Positions 1 to 7,702 of a stretch of DNA of 14,344 nt are shown one piece after another; the first letter of the stretch is position 1, and each line of letters opens with the position of its first letter. Under the pieces are notes generated by a model. It worked only from the letters and a program-made list of their open reading frames with translations. It had not been told where the DNA came from and did no database searches. Source of the stretch: Planctomycetaceae bacterium (GTDB taxonomy: Bacteria > Planctomycetota > Planctomycetia > Pirellulales > PALSA-1355); NCBI GenBank assembly GCA_005773095.1, contig SXHT01000248.1, positions 1-14,344 of the forward strand, given 5' to 3'. Made by a program: the position numbers and the translations under genes.

Positions 1-1063
1 AGACGTGCTGTGCATACGTGCCGATCTGGCAACCATATCCCCAGCGCACTTCGCCGGCGAGCGGCGAAAGAGAATCGACCAGCGTGCGCAGGAACGTTGT
101 CTTGCCCTGACCATTGTCGCCGACAATCGCGGCGCGCTGGCCATGTTCGATTTCCACGTCAACGCCAGAGGCCACGATTCGCTCGGGGTAGCCGATTGAG
201 AGACCGCGGCAGCGCACCGCCGGGCCTTTGCGCGGCTCGACTTGCGGCGCGCGAATTCGGGCCGTGGCTTCTTCGCCGTCCACCTCGATCAACTCGAGTT
301 TTTCGAGCTGCTTACTCTTCGATTTGGCGCGCGTGGCGGTGCTGGCACGGGCCTTGTTCCTGTCGATGAATTCCTGCAGATCCCGCTGCTTCACCCGCAC
401 CGCGGCGTTGACGCGGTCGTGATGCTCGCGGCGTTCGCGCTGGTTCTGCAGAAAGGCGTCGATCTTGCCGGGATACATCGTCAACTTACCGCGGGTCAGA
501 TCGAGCGTCTGGCTGCACGTGGCTCGCAGAAACGCGCGGTCGTGCGAAACAATCAGACAAGCCTCGCGAAAATGCCGAAGAAAATGCTCCAGGAGAATCT
601 GGGTGCGTAAATCGAGGAAGTTGGTCGGCTCGTCCAAGAGCAGCAGATTGGGCTCATGCAGCAGAAGCGCCGCCAGCTTGAGACGCGTTTGCCAACCGCC
701 GGAGAGCTTGCTGACCAGACCTGTAAGATAGCCGTGCTTAATTTCAAACTCGCCCGCCACTTCGCCGCACTTCCAGTCGGGCTGACCGCTATCGCGCATC
801 AGAAATTCCAGCGCGGTCTCGTTTGGCAAAAACGGCTCGTGCTGCCGCAGGTACCCCAGCCGCAAGTTGGGATGTCGAATCACCTCGCCGCGATCCAGCT
901 CCTCGTCACCGAGCAAGACTCGCAAGAGCGTGGATTTGCCCGCCCCGTTGCGGCCGACGAAGCCAACCTTAAGGTCATCGACAATCGTGGCCTCGGCCCG
1001 ATTCAGAAGCACCTGATGCCCGTAACTTTTGCACGCGTTCTTAATTTGTAATAACACTGCCAT
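1..1063 (-). CDS. ABC-F family ATPase, YheS/ABCF3-like (C-terminal part beyond the window)
   Basis: Soluble tandem-ATPase protein of the ABC-F group. These proteins bind the ribosome near the tRNA exit site and assist translation or protect it from antibiotics; they carry no membrane domain. The 354 visible residues show a first ATPase domain with Walker A GRNGAGKS (about 37-44), signature LSGGW (120-124), Walker B LLLDEP (141-146) and switch SHD (173-175). A basic helical linker follows (about 205-260; IDRNKARAS, then KQLEKLELIE), which resembles the YheS linker. The second domain's Walker A is GDNGQGKT (315-322); the rest lies past base 1. The short Walker A to signature distance argues against an EttA-type arm. 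Start ATG at 1063 is chosen because the next upstream ATG (1070) is out of frame and soon stops; a weak AAGG lies 10 nt upstream. It begins 49 bp after the RND pump on the same strand, so co-transcription is plausible. Whether it gives antibiotic resistance cannot be told from sequence. Confidence 0.93.
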   Translation of the reverse strand, partial: MAVLLQIKNACKSYGHQVLLNRAEATIVDDLKVGFVGRNGAGKSTLLRVLLGDEELDRGEVIRHPNLRLGYLRQHEPFLPNETALEFLMRDSGQPDWKCGEVAGEFEIKHGYLTGLVSKLSGGWQTRLKLAALLLHEPNLLLLDEPTNFLDLRTQILLEHFLRHFREACLIVSHDRAFLRATCSQTLDLTRGKLTMYPGKIDAFLQNQRERREHHDRVNAAVRVKQRDLQEFIDRNKARASTATRAKSKSKQLEKLELIEVDGEEATARIRAPQVEPRKGPAVRCRGLSIGYPERIVASGVDVEIEHGQRAAIVGDNGQGKTTFLRTLVDSLSPLAGEVRWGYGCQIGTYAQHV

Positions 1064-1112
1064 CGCTCATTTACCTTGCCGGAAACGGTAGCCATCGCCG
1101 GCTTTGCACACG

Positions 1113-4100
1113 TTAGGTCTCGTAGATCAGGGTGGTCTCTTCGATTTCGGAGTCGTCCTCGGGCTTGATTGCTCGGCCCGGGCGTGGTTTCCACCTGCTG
1201 GCGAGCCATTCGTTCAGGTGCATCGCCAGATCGAAGACGGTGGGCACGAAGATCAGCGTAAAGACCGTCGAGGCCCCCAGACCGCCCAACAACACCGAAC
1301 CCAATCCACGATAAAGCTCGCTGCCTGCGCCGGGCGAAACCACCAGCGGCAGCAAGCCAAACAGGCCGATGAAAGCGGTCATGAAGATGGGTCGTATGCG
1401 CGTCCGTACGCTTTCCAAGATCGCCCTTCGGGGCGGCATGCCCTGGTCGCGCATCAGCGACAGCGCTTGCTCGACGATCAGAATCGGATTATTGACCACG
1501 GTGCCCACCAGAATGATAAAGCCCAGCATGGTGAGCACGTCGAGCGGCTGCAGCACAAAGCGGTTGAGCAGCCACAAGCCAAAAAATCCCCCCACCGCGC
1601 CCAGCGGCACGCTGAGCATGATGATCAGTGGATAAAGCCACGACTCAAACAAGGCAGCCATCAGCAGGTACGTAATGATAATCGCCAGCAATAAGTTCCA
1701 GCGCAGCGACTGCCAGGTTGTCTTCAACTTGTCGGCGGTGCCGGAGAGATTGATCTGATATTCACCACCGATCCGGCCTGATTGTTCGAGCGGCGCGACG
1801 ATCCGCGTATTGATCTGTGAAATCGCTTCTTCAAGAGGCAGATCCCTGGGCGGCGATACTGAAATCGTGATCGCCCGCTGCCGTTCGCGGCGGTTGATTT
1901 GTTCTGGCCCGCTGCCGTAGTGCACTTCGGCCACTGCCGCCAGCGGCACCAACTGTCCTTGGGGTGTGGCGATCACCAGCGCCTCCAGGTCTTGCGTGCG
2001 ACCCGTGAGTTTGTCGGTGCCCAGAATCGAAAGGTCGATCTTGTTGCCGCCCGAGTAGTAATCGCTGGCATACGCCCCGTCCACCAAAGCATCGACGGTA
2101 TAGCCCAGATCGGCGGCGCTGACGCCCATATCGGCAGCTTGTTCCCACTTGGGAATGATGTGCATTTCCGGGCTGGAGAGGTCGAGACTTGGTATCGGCC
2201 GCGCCTGGGCGCCCGGCACCACGGAATCGATGGGATTCATCACCATACCCATGATCTGTCCGCCGATGCCCACCAGCGTGCGCACGTCGGGACCAGTAAT
2301 CTCCACGTCGATCGTGCGGCCGCCGGACAGCGCTTGCTCGAACAAACTCGACTGCTTGGCGATCACCAACGTGCCGGGCATGAACGCGGCCACGCGCGGG
2401 ATGAGTTTTTCGTACTCGCCGGCGCGCAGCGGATCAGCGGCACGCAGTCCCAGAAACAACTGCCGCCCACGCGCCACGTAAAAGAAATCGCCAATCGGTG
2501 GAAAATCGAGCCTGGCCGCCTCGGGGCTGTCGGCATCGACATCCCAATAAGGCCGCAGGAACTTCTCGATCTGACTCCCCATTTTTTCGATCTGCTCGGT
2601 GTTATAGCCCGGCGGCGGAAACAGCAAGCCAAACACCAGATTGCGATTGCCATTGGGCAGGTACTCCACCTGCGGAAGCATGAGCCAGCTCAGCAGCAGC
2701 GAAACAGCGATCATGCTGGTCGCCGTGAGCAACTGCCGCATCAGCCCCTGTTGCAGCCAGGCGTTGAGGCCCAACACCGCGGCAACGAAGCGACGACCAA
2801 AGCCGTCGATCGGCATCAGCACAGCTCGCATGAATCGGGCCCGCAGCGAATGATCGCCGGATTTGACCGTTGACCACTCCGACTTGCCGCTGCGCATGAT
2901 GGACGAGGCGGCCGTGGGAACGAGAATCAGTGCCACCACCAGCGACATTAAAAGCGCGGCGCTGATCGCCAGCGCGATGTCGCGAAAGAGCTGCCCTGCC
3001 TCGTCCTGCACGAACAGCACGGGCACGAAAACCGCCAGGTTCGCCAGCGTTGCCGCGAGCACGGCCCCCCAGACTTCTCGAGTGCCGTTGACGACCGCTT
3101 CCAACCCACCCTCGCCTTCGTGGCGATGCCGATAGATATTCTCGAGCACAACGATGAAATTGTCGACCAACATCCCCGTTGCGAAGGCGATTCCCGCCAG
3201 ACTGGGCACGTTCAGCGAACGATTCAAGAGCCGCATCATCAGAAACATGCCGATGAAGCTGACCGCGATGGACACAAAAATCACCAGACTCGAACGCACA
3301 CTGCGCAAAAACAACAACAGCGCCAGGAAGGTGAGCACGCCCCCTTCCAGCAGATTGTCGGTCACCAGGTTAATCGATGAGTAAATGTACTCGGTTTCGT
3401 CGTAGACCTGGGTGAGCTGCAAACCGCGCTGCCGCAGCAGGCCGTTATTGAGACGCTGGTTCTCGGCACGCAGCCCGTCCATCAGCAGCAAAACGTTCGA
3501 CCCCGTTTCGCGCAGACAGTTGACGGCGATGACTTCGGTGCCAAACCGCCGCACGACTCCGTCGGGCTTCTTGTAGCCGATCCGCACCTCAGCCACGTCG
3601 CGAACGTAGACGGGTTCGTCGTCGCGACGGGCAATCACCGCGTCCGCCACTTGCTGCGGAGTCCGCCGCTCGCCGAGCGTCCGAACCACGTAGCGGCGCT
3701 TGCCTTCCCAAAAGTCACCCGCCGAGGTGTCCTTGTTGCCTCGCAGTGCGTTGCGGACGTCGGTGATGGTCAACTCGCGGGCCGCCAGTCCTTGCGGATC
3801 GACGATGACCTGCAGCTCTTCCTCGCGCCCGCCGAACACATTCGCGTTGGAGACGCCGTCCACGCGTTCGAAACGAGACTCGATCATGTCCTCGGCGAAC
3901 CGGCGGAGCCTGGTGACATCGACCTCCGGCGGCAACAGCTTGCGAACTTCGCGATGCTTCGAGGCCAGTTCCCGCAGCCGAAAGAGGGCCAGCCCGGGAT
4001 TGGCCGTCTTCTCAATCCGCGTCAACTCGGCCTTGAGCCGCGGCTGCTGCGCGGCCAATGCCGCCACATCCTCGGCCGTGGGCAATCGTGGACTCAGAAT

Positions 4101-4514
4101 GAACCAGGCGATCGGACGATCGGACGAGTTACTCGTCGAGATCGTCGGCTCATCGGCATTCTCGGGATACTTGGGCACCTGATTGAGCCGGGTATTGACG
4201 CGCAAGAGCGCGTCGGCGATTTCGGTGCCGACGGCGAATTCAAGGATAATAACACCGCGGGAATCGTGGCTTTCGGAGGTCAGCTTCTTAATGCCTTCAA
4301 CGCTTTGAAGCTGCTCTTCCTGTTCCTGCACGATCTCGCGCTCGATTTCTTGGGGACTCGCGCCGGGCCAGCGGGTCTCAACCGTCAGCGTGGGGATCTG
4401 CACTTCCGGCGTAAGTTGCACCGGCATCGTGTAGACGGTGATCACGCCAAACATGACCACCAGCAACACGCCGACAGAAACCTTGACCGGGTTGGAAACA
4501 ATGGTTTCGATCAT
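1113..4514 (-). CDS. RND-family efflux transporter, inner-membrane permease (AcrB/MexB-like)
   Basis: Proton-driven inner-membrane pump of the resistance-nodulation-division superfamily, expected to export drugs or other amphiphiles as a trimer with the adjacent adaptor. The 1133 residues have the usual layout: TM1 (about 10-30), a large periplasmic porter region, TM2-6 (about 390-540), a second periplasmic region and TM8-12 (about 940-1100). Recognisable motifs are PGASPQEIE (50-58), RVDGVSNANVFG (217-228), LVDNFIVVLENI (449-460), VVNNPILIVEQ (1006-1016) and RIRPIFMT (1039-1046). Compared with AcrB, Asp408 is Asn452 and Lys940 is Asn1008. An extra segment of about 45-50 helix-like residues sits at roughly 145-195. 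Start ATG at 4514 is chosen because MIETIVSNPV is a typical RND N-terminus; the 21 codons of in-frame extension to 4577 are translated heptad repeat. No Shine-Dalgarno precedes it: the upstream strand is pyrimidine-rich. Substrate is unknown; no heavy-metal (CzcA) signature was recognised. Confidence 0.95.
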   Translation of the reverse strand: MIETIVSNPVKVSVGVLLVVMFGVITVYTMPVQLTPEVQIPTLTVETRWPGASPQEIEREIVQEQEEQLQSVEGIKKLTSESHDSRGVIILEFAVGTEIADALLRVNTRLNQVPKYPENADEPTISTSNSSDRPIAWFILSPRLPTAEDVAALAAQQPRLKAELTRIEKTANPGLALFRLRELASKHREVRKLLPPEVDVTRLRRFAEDMIESRFERVDGVSNANVFGGREEELQVIVDPQGLAARELTITDVRNALRGNKDTSAGDFWEGKRRYVVRTLGERRTPQQVADAVIARRDDEPVYVRDVAEVRIGYKKPDGVVRRFGTEVIAVNCLRETGSNVLLLMDGLRAENQRLNNGLLRQRGLQLTQVYDETEYIYSSINLVTDNLLEGGVLTFLALLLFLRSVRSSLVIFVSIAVSFIGMFLMMRLLNRSLNVPSLAGIAFATGMLVDNFIVVLENIYRHRHEGEGGLEAVVNGTREVWGAVLAATLANLAVFVPVLFVQDEAGQLFRDIALAISAALLMSLVVALILVPTAASSIMRSGKSEWSTVKSGDHSLRARFMRAVLMPIDGFGRRFVAAVLGLNAWLQQGLMRQLLTATSMIAVSLLLSWLMLPQVEYLPNGNRNLVFGLLFPPPGYNTEQIEKMGSQIEKFLRPYWDVDADSPEAARLDFPPIGDFFYVARGRQLFLGLRAADPLRAGEYEKLIPRVAAFMPGTLVIAKQSSLFEQALSGGRTIDVEITGPDVRTLVGIGGQIMGMVMNPIDSVVPGAQARPIPSLDLSSPEMHIIPKWEQAADMGVSAADLGYTVDALVDGAYASDYYSGGNKIDLSILGTDKLTGRTQDLEALVIATPQGQLVPLAAVAEVHYGSGPEQINRRERQRAITISVSPPRDLPLEEAISQINTRIVAPLEQSGRIGGEYQINLSGTADKLKTTWQSLRWNLLLAIIITYLLMAALFESWLYPLIIMLSVPLGAVGGFFGLWLLNRFVLQPLDVLTMLGFIILVGTVVNNPILIVEQALSLMRDQGMPPRRAILESVRTRIRPIFMTAFIGLFGLLPLVVSPGAGSELYRGLGSVLLGGLGASTVFTLIFVPTVFDLAMHLNEWLASRWKPRPGRAIKPEDDSEIEETTLIYET

Positions 4515-4520
4515 AAGGGG

Positions 4521-4595
4521 AGGATGAAGGTTGAATGATGAAGGATGAGGGATGAGCCACAATACTTCATCGTTCATCCTTCATCTTTCATCGCT
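4521..4595. repeat. Degenerate heptanucleotide repeat tract forming a hairpin at the adaptor-pump junction
   Basis: On the plus strand, copies of a 7-bp unit close to TGAAGGA / TGAGGGA run through 4521-4556, and after a 9-base loop (4557-4565) units close to TTCATCC, the reverse complement, run through 4566-4595. Arms 4537-4556 and 4566-4585 pair over 12 consecutive bases, then five more after a 2-base mismatch. The tract fills most of the 59-bp spacer between adaptor and pump and extends into the adaptor gene, encoding its last residues (MKDEG) and stop. Such heptad tracts resemble the short tandem repeats (STRR) described in cyanobacteria; that comparison is from memory. Confidence 0.75.
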
Positions 4596-5890
4596 GCTTT
4601 CGCGACCGGCGCGCTGGGCAAGATCGCAACCGGCTGCCCTGGGAAGAGCCGTTCATTGCCCTGATGTACCACCTGTTCGCCAGGTTGCAGTTCGCCTTTC
4701 ACTTGGATCAGATCTTCGTCCACCACGCCCAGCTGCACGGGCACCAGCCGCACGGTGCTCGGCCCGTTCTTGTCTTTGCCAGGGACCACGGCGTAGACCA
4801 CCGGCGACGGGCCGCCCAGCACGAGCGCGTCCTTGGGCACCATCAGAGCGCTCGCCGGAGCGCCAACCGGCAACGTAACACGGGCCAACATGCCGGGCTT
4901 GATCATCGGCAGGCCGTCGACAAATTGATTCTCCACACGAATCTTCACCGGAAAACTGCGCGATTTGACGTCCGCCTGCGGCACGATCAGGGCTACCTTG
5001 CCTGCAAACGTCCGTTGCTTGATGGCGCCAATCTCAACACGTACTTCTTGGTCAATTCGCAAATTCGCCACGTAGTCTTCCAGGAGCGAAATCGCGATCT
5101 CCACCTGATCCACTTCCACGATCTCCACCACGGGGTCGGCCTGCGAAATCCATTGGCCCACTTCCGTGTGCTCCGCCACCACATAGCCATCAAAGGGGCT
5201 GACGATCGTGTGCTTGCGGATCAGGTCGTCGATGCGATTGACTTCTTCATCGCTGACCTCGACCTGCGCCTCAGCCTGCCTGACTTTTTCCTGGCGTGGG
5301 CCGGCCAGCACCAGCTCGTATGCCTTATGGGCTTCCAGATACAAGGCCAGCGCCTGGTCCGATGCGCTCGCCGCGTCCTGCAGCTCATCGGTGCTGGTGG
5401 CCTTTCGCTCCATCAGCTCGCGGAACCGCTTGAGGCGGTATTGCCGATAGTCCATCAGTGCCTTGGCGCCTTGGGCCTTGGCCTTGGCTTGTTCAATCTC
5501 CTCCGGGCGAGAGCCGTTTATCATTTCCGCCAGCTCTTGCTTTCGAAATTCAAGATCGCCCACGGCCGCAGCGCGTTGAATTTGCAGGGCATCGAGGCGC
5601 AACTGCGCTAACGGTTGGTCTTTTTTGACCTTGTCCCCTTCGTTGACAGGAAACTCAATCACCCGACCTGCCACGGCGGTGCCCACGATGCTGCGTCTGA
5701 GCGGCTCAACGGTGCCCACGATGGTTTGCCCAGCCGCAATCTTACGCTCGATTACCGCCGTGACAGCAACCGGCGACGGCGGGCGCTCTTGCGCCGTCGC
5801 CTGACTCTGGCAGGCGGCCATCAGAGCTGCAGCGATCCGCATGAACCGTTGCTTGATGTCGCCCGCTCCGAGAGCAACTGCTAATCGCAC
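4574..5890 (-). CDS. RND efflux periplasmic adaptor subunit (HlyD/AcrA-type membrane fusion protein)
   Basis: Periplasmic adaptor that would link the RND pump encoded 59 bp downstream to an outer-membrane channel. From the GTG start the 438 residues show a short hydrophobic export segment near 20-27 ending in MAAC, a possible lipobox. Next come the first lipoyl half (GTAVAGRVIEFPVNEGD), a long helical hairpin rich in Glu, Lys and Ala, the second lipoyl half (IVSPFDGYVVAEHTEVGQ), a beta-barrel (VEIAISLLEDYV) and a membrane-proximal region ending near LFPGQPVAIL. GTG at 5890 is preferred because GGAG lies 8 nt upstream (5899-5902). ATG 5842 would give a shorter leader, and upstream starts (ATG 5935, ATG 5941 or the codon at 5971) add residues with no export character. 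The C-terminus is written by the repeat tract. No TolC-like partner is in the window, so the channel must come from elsewhere. Confidence 0.92.
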   Translation of the reverse strand: MRLAVALGAGDIKQRFMRIAAALMAACQSQATAQERPPSPVAVTAVIERKIAAGQTIVGTVEPLRRSIVGTAVAGRVIEFPVNEGDKVKKDQPLAQLRLDALQIQRAAAVGDLEFRKQELAEMINGSRPEEIEQAKAKAQGAKALMDYRQYRLKRFRELMERKATSTDELQDAASASDQALALYLEAHKAYELVLAGPRQEKVRQAEAQVEVSDEEVNRIDDLIRKHTIVSPFDGYVVAEHTEVGQWISQADPVVEIVEVDQVEIAISLLEDYVANLRIDQEVRVEIGAIKQRTFAGKVALIVPQADVKSRSFPVKIRVENQFVDGLPMIKPGMLARVTLPVGAPASALMVPKDALVLGGPSPVVYAVVPGKDKNGPSTVRLVPVQLGVVDEDLIQVKGELQPGEQVVHQGNERLFPGQPVAILPSAPVAKAAMKDEG

Positions 5891-5898
5891 AGGTTTTT

Positions 5899-5902
5899 CT
5901 CC
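5899..5902 (-). promoter_or_regulatory. Ribosome binding site GGAG for the RND adaptor
   Basis: The minus strand reads GGAG, then 8 bases (AAAAACCT), then GTG at 5890. It is the only good Shine-Dalgarno placement among the candidate starts of this gene, and it decides in favour of the GTG. Other starts (5842, 5935, 5941, 5971) have no purine-rich element at the right distance. Confidence 0.5.
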
Positions 5903-6047
5903 ACGGCACCATCTCGCAGTTGATCGCTCGCTCATCGACATTCCAGGCAGGTGACAGCCACAACCGGGCACTTTCCTTGAAATCGTAGTTCCGCACGGCG
6001 ACCCGCTCGTGTAAGAAAGTTAGCAAGCCAATGATCAGGGACCTTAC

Positions 6048-6077
6048 ATTTTAGGCGTCGCCGCCAGCGTGCGTCAA
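6048..6077 (-). promoter_or_regulatory. Candidate sigma-70-type promoter for the RND operon
   Basis: Read on the minus strand, TTGACG (6077-6072) and TAAAAT (6053-6048) are separated by 18 bases. The predicted transcription start near 6041 leaves a leader of about 150 nt before GTG 5890. The match is close to the housekeeping consensus but comes from reading alone, and promoter rules in this group are less certain. Confidence 0.35.
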
Positions 6078-6120
6078 CTTTGCTGCGAAGAGGGCCAGGG
6101 CCAATCAGCGATCCGTTGGG

Positions 6121-6179
6121 GGCCGGCTGTGCCGGCCGGATTCCCGTGACTTTCCCATCCACGGCCGGCAATGCCGGCC
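6121..6179. repeat. Pair of REP-like palindromes with identical arms
   Basis: Two short hairpins share the arms GGCCGGC/GCCGGCC: one at 6121-6137 with loop TGT, one at 6163-6179 with loop AAT. Each has a perfect 7-bp stem and they lie 42 bp apart. They sit between divergent promoters, so they are not needed as terminators, and there is no T-run. Twin hairpins of this sort resemble REP/BIME elements; no REP-associated transposase is nearby. Confidence 0.6.
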
Positions 6180-6270
6180 CTACCAGGTTGCCGAATGCAA
6201 AACATTGATCGGCCTTGGAGCAGGTTCCCTTCGGACGGCGGAGATCGCCCCTTACAGATACAATGGCCGC

Positions 6271-7476
6271 ATGGAAATACTGCGTGATTTCTGGGATCGG
6301 GTACGAGACTCCGTGCTTGCACCCAAGCTCAGTCCCGACGAGCTCGACAAGCACTTGCAACGCGCCCGCGAGGAACTCCCGGTGCCCGTCTTTTGGCTGC
6401 TCGGCAAAGCGCAGTCGGGCAAGACTTCGATCATCCGCGCGCTGACCGGCAGCACACGGGCCGAAATTGGCGATGGCTTTCGCGCTTGCACCCGCGCCTC
6501 CCAGCTCTATGCGTTTCCCAGCGAAGACGATTGCCTGCTGCAGTTTCTCGACACGCGTGGACTCGGCGAGGTGGGTTACGATCCCACCGAGGACATGCGA
6601 TTCTCCGCCGAGCAAGCCCATCTGCTGATGGTGGTGGTTCGGGCGATGGATCATGCCCAGGCACCGGTGGTCGAAGCGGCGAAGGCGGCCAAGCGCGCCC
6701 ATCCCGAGTGGCCCGTCATCATGGTGCAAACCACATTGCACGAAGGCTACCTGGCCGGCGGCGGGCACATCGAGCCGTATCCGTTAAACGAGTCACCGCT
6801 GCCGATGAGCGTGCCGATCGACCTGGGTCGATCACTCGCCGCGCAGCGCGAAGTCTTTGCCGACATTGCCGACCATTTTGTGCCGGTCGATTTCACGTTG
6901 CCACAAGACGGGTTCGTGCCCGAGCATTACGGCATCGAAGCATTGTGGACGACTATCGAGGCGGTGCTCCCGCTTGGTTTGCGGGGAATTCTCGAAACAC
7001 GCGACGACCTGCGCAGCCCATTGCGCGACGCATACTTTCACGCGGCCCATCCCCACATCATGGCTTACTCCGTGGCGGCTGGCGTGGCGGCGACGATTCC
7101 GGTGCCCCTGGTCGACATCCCGCTGGTCGTGGGGATTCAGGCCAAGTTGTTCCAGACGATCGCCTCGATCTATGGCCAGCGGATGAGCCCGCACACGGTG
7201 GCGGAGATCGGCGGAGCGTTGGGCGCAGGCATTCTGGCGCGGCTGGGCGGACGCGAGCTGGCTAAGTTCGTGCCCGGCGTGGGCATGGCCGCGTCGAGCT
7301 TGTACGCGGCAGCCAGCACGTACGCCCTGGGCTGCACCTTGTGCGTCTATTTCAGCCACATTCGCGCCGGCGACGTGCCCGACGCCGCGACAATCCGCGA
7401 GCTTTTCGCCAGCGAACTCGACGAGGGTCGCAAGCGATTGAGCGAGTATCTTAAGCGAATCAAAACGCCGAGATGA
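6271..7476 (+). CDS. P-loop GTPase with C-terminal DUF697-like membrane-associated region
   Basis: Predicted TRAFAC-class GTPase, 401 residues. The G domain spans about 38-235 with G1 GKAQSGKT (45-52), a Thr in CTRAS (74) as G2 candidate, and DTRG (94-97) as G3. The usual G4 NKxD is missing: the strand VIMVQTT (149-155) is followed by LHEGY. The C-terminal part (about 250-365) has Gly/Ala-rich hydrophobic helices (266-290, 313-325, 334-360), like the DUF697 (YcjF-type) region, and a charged helical tail follows. Role and partner are unknown; membrane association is inferred. Start ATG at 6271 is chosen because the protein proper begins MEILRDFW; the 22 codons back to 6205 look like intergenic DNA. 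No Shine-Dalgarno is visible. It is divergent from the RND operon; the next gene on the strand is 238 bp away, so it is probably monocistronic. Confidence 0.85.
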   Translation: MEILRDFWDRVRDSVLAPKLSPDELDKHLQRAREELPVPVFWLLGKAQSGKTSIIRALTGSTRAEIGDGFRACTRASQLYAFPSEDDCLLQFLDTRGLGEVGYDPTEDMRFSAEQAHLLMVVVRAMDHAQAPVVEAAKAAKRAHPEWPVIMVQTTLHEGYLAGGGHIEPYPLNESPLPMSVPIDLGRSLAAQREVFADIADHFVPVDFTLPQDGFVPEHYGIEALWTTIEAVLPLGLRGILETRDDLRSPLRDAYFHAAHPHIMAYSVAAGVAATIPVPLVDIPLVVGIQAKLFQTIASIYGQRMSPHTVAEIGGALGAGILARLGGRELAKFVPGVGMAASSLYAAASTYALGCTLCVYFSHIRAGDVPDAATIRELFASELDEGRKRLSEYLKRIKTPR

Positions 7477-7546
7477 GAACTTGCTCCGTTGTCCAAACGT
7501 CCTTTCAGCCCTGGTCAGCGGCGGTGGCGGGCAGGACCAGCAGACC

Positions 7547-7576
7547 CGGCAGTATTGCCGTGAAAGCACCTTTTTT
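7547..7576 (+). terminator. Weak terminator-like hairpin after the GTPase gene
   Basis: CGGCA-GTAT-TGCCG (7547-7560) can form a 5-bp hairpin with a 4-base loop. A run of six T follows at 7571-7576, ten bases after the stem, which is farther than in a standard intrinsic terminator. It lies 70 bp after the GTPase stop. The rest of the 238-bp gap shows a looser CTGGTC/GACCAG inverted pair (7511-7540) and nothing else recognised. Confidence 0.2.
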
Positions 7577-7702
7577 CGATGGCTCTGGGGCTTCCCTTCG
7601 GCGTGCATTTGAGGTAAATAATCCCCAGGCCAGCGCCCCCACGGCCCGTCCCCCGCGCCTGCTGAGGTACGTCAGCGGCCGATGGATTCAAACTTCACGA
7701 CC

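Larger units (their letters stand above)
5891..6270. other. Divergent intergenic region between the efflux operon and the GTPase gene
   Basis: This 380-bp stretch holds no convincing gene; the reading frames crossing it show no family features. It contains the adaptor's ribosome binding site, a candidate minus-strand promoter (6048-6077), two twin palindromes (6121-6179) and, just before the GTPase start, TACAAT at 6259-6264. No obvious operator palindrome of the TetR type, commonly linked to RND operons, was seen near the promoter, and there is no adjacent regulator gene. Confidence 0.6.

Noticed and set aside
1899..2873. Long plus-strand open frame (324 codons) opposite the RND pump
   Set aside because: It lies fully antisense to well-conserved RND motifs, has His/Gln/Arg-rich composition and no recognisable domain. 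Long antisense frames are expected in high-GC genes.
4515..4577. N-terminal 21-residue extension of the RND pump
   Set aside because: It is translated repeat DNA (HPSSFNLHPP) ahead of a standard RND N-terminus and overlaps the adaptor stop.
4664..5611. Plus-strand open frame of 315 codons opposite the adaptor gene
   Set aside because: Antisense shadow of the HlyD-type coding sequence, with no domain and a composition typical of reverse-strand translation.
5932..6768. Minus-strand open frame of 278 codons across the divergent region and the GTPase gene
   Set aside because: It is antisense to the GTPase P-loop region and runs through both palindromes; no family features.
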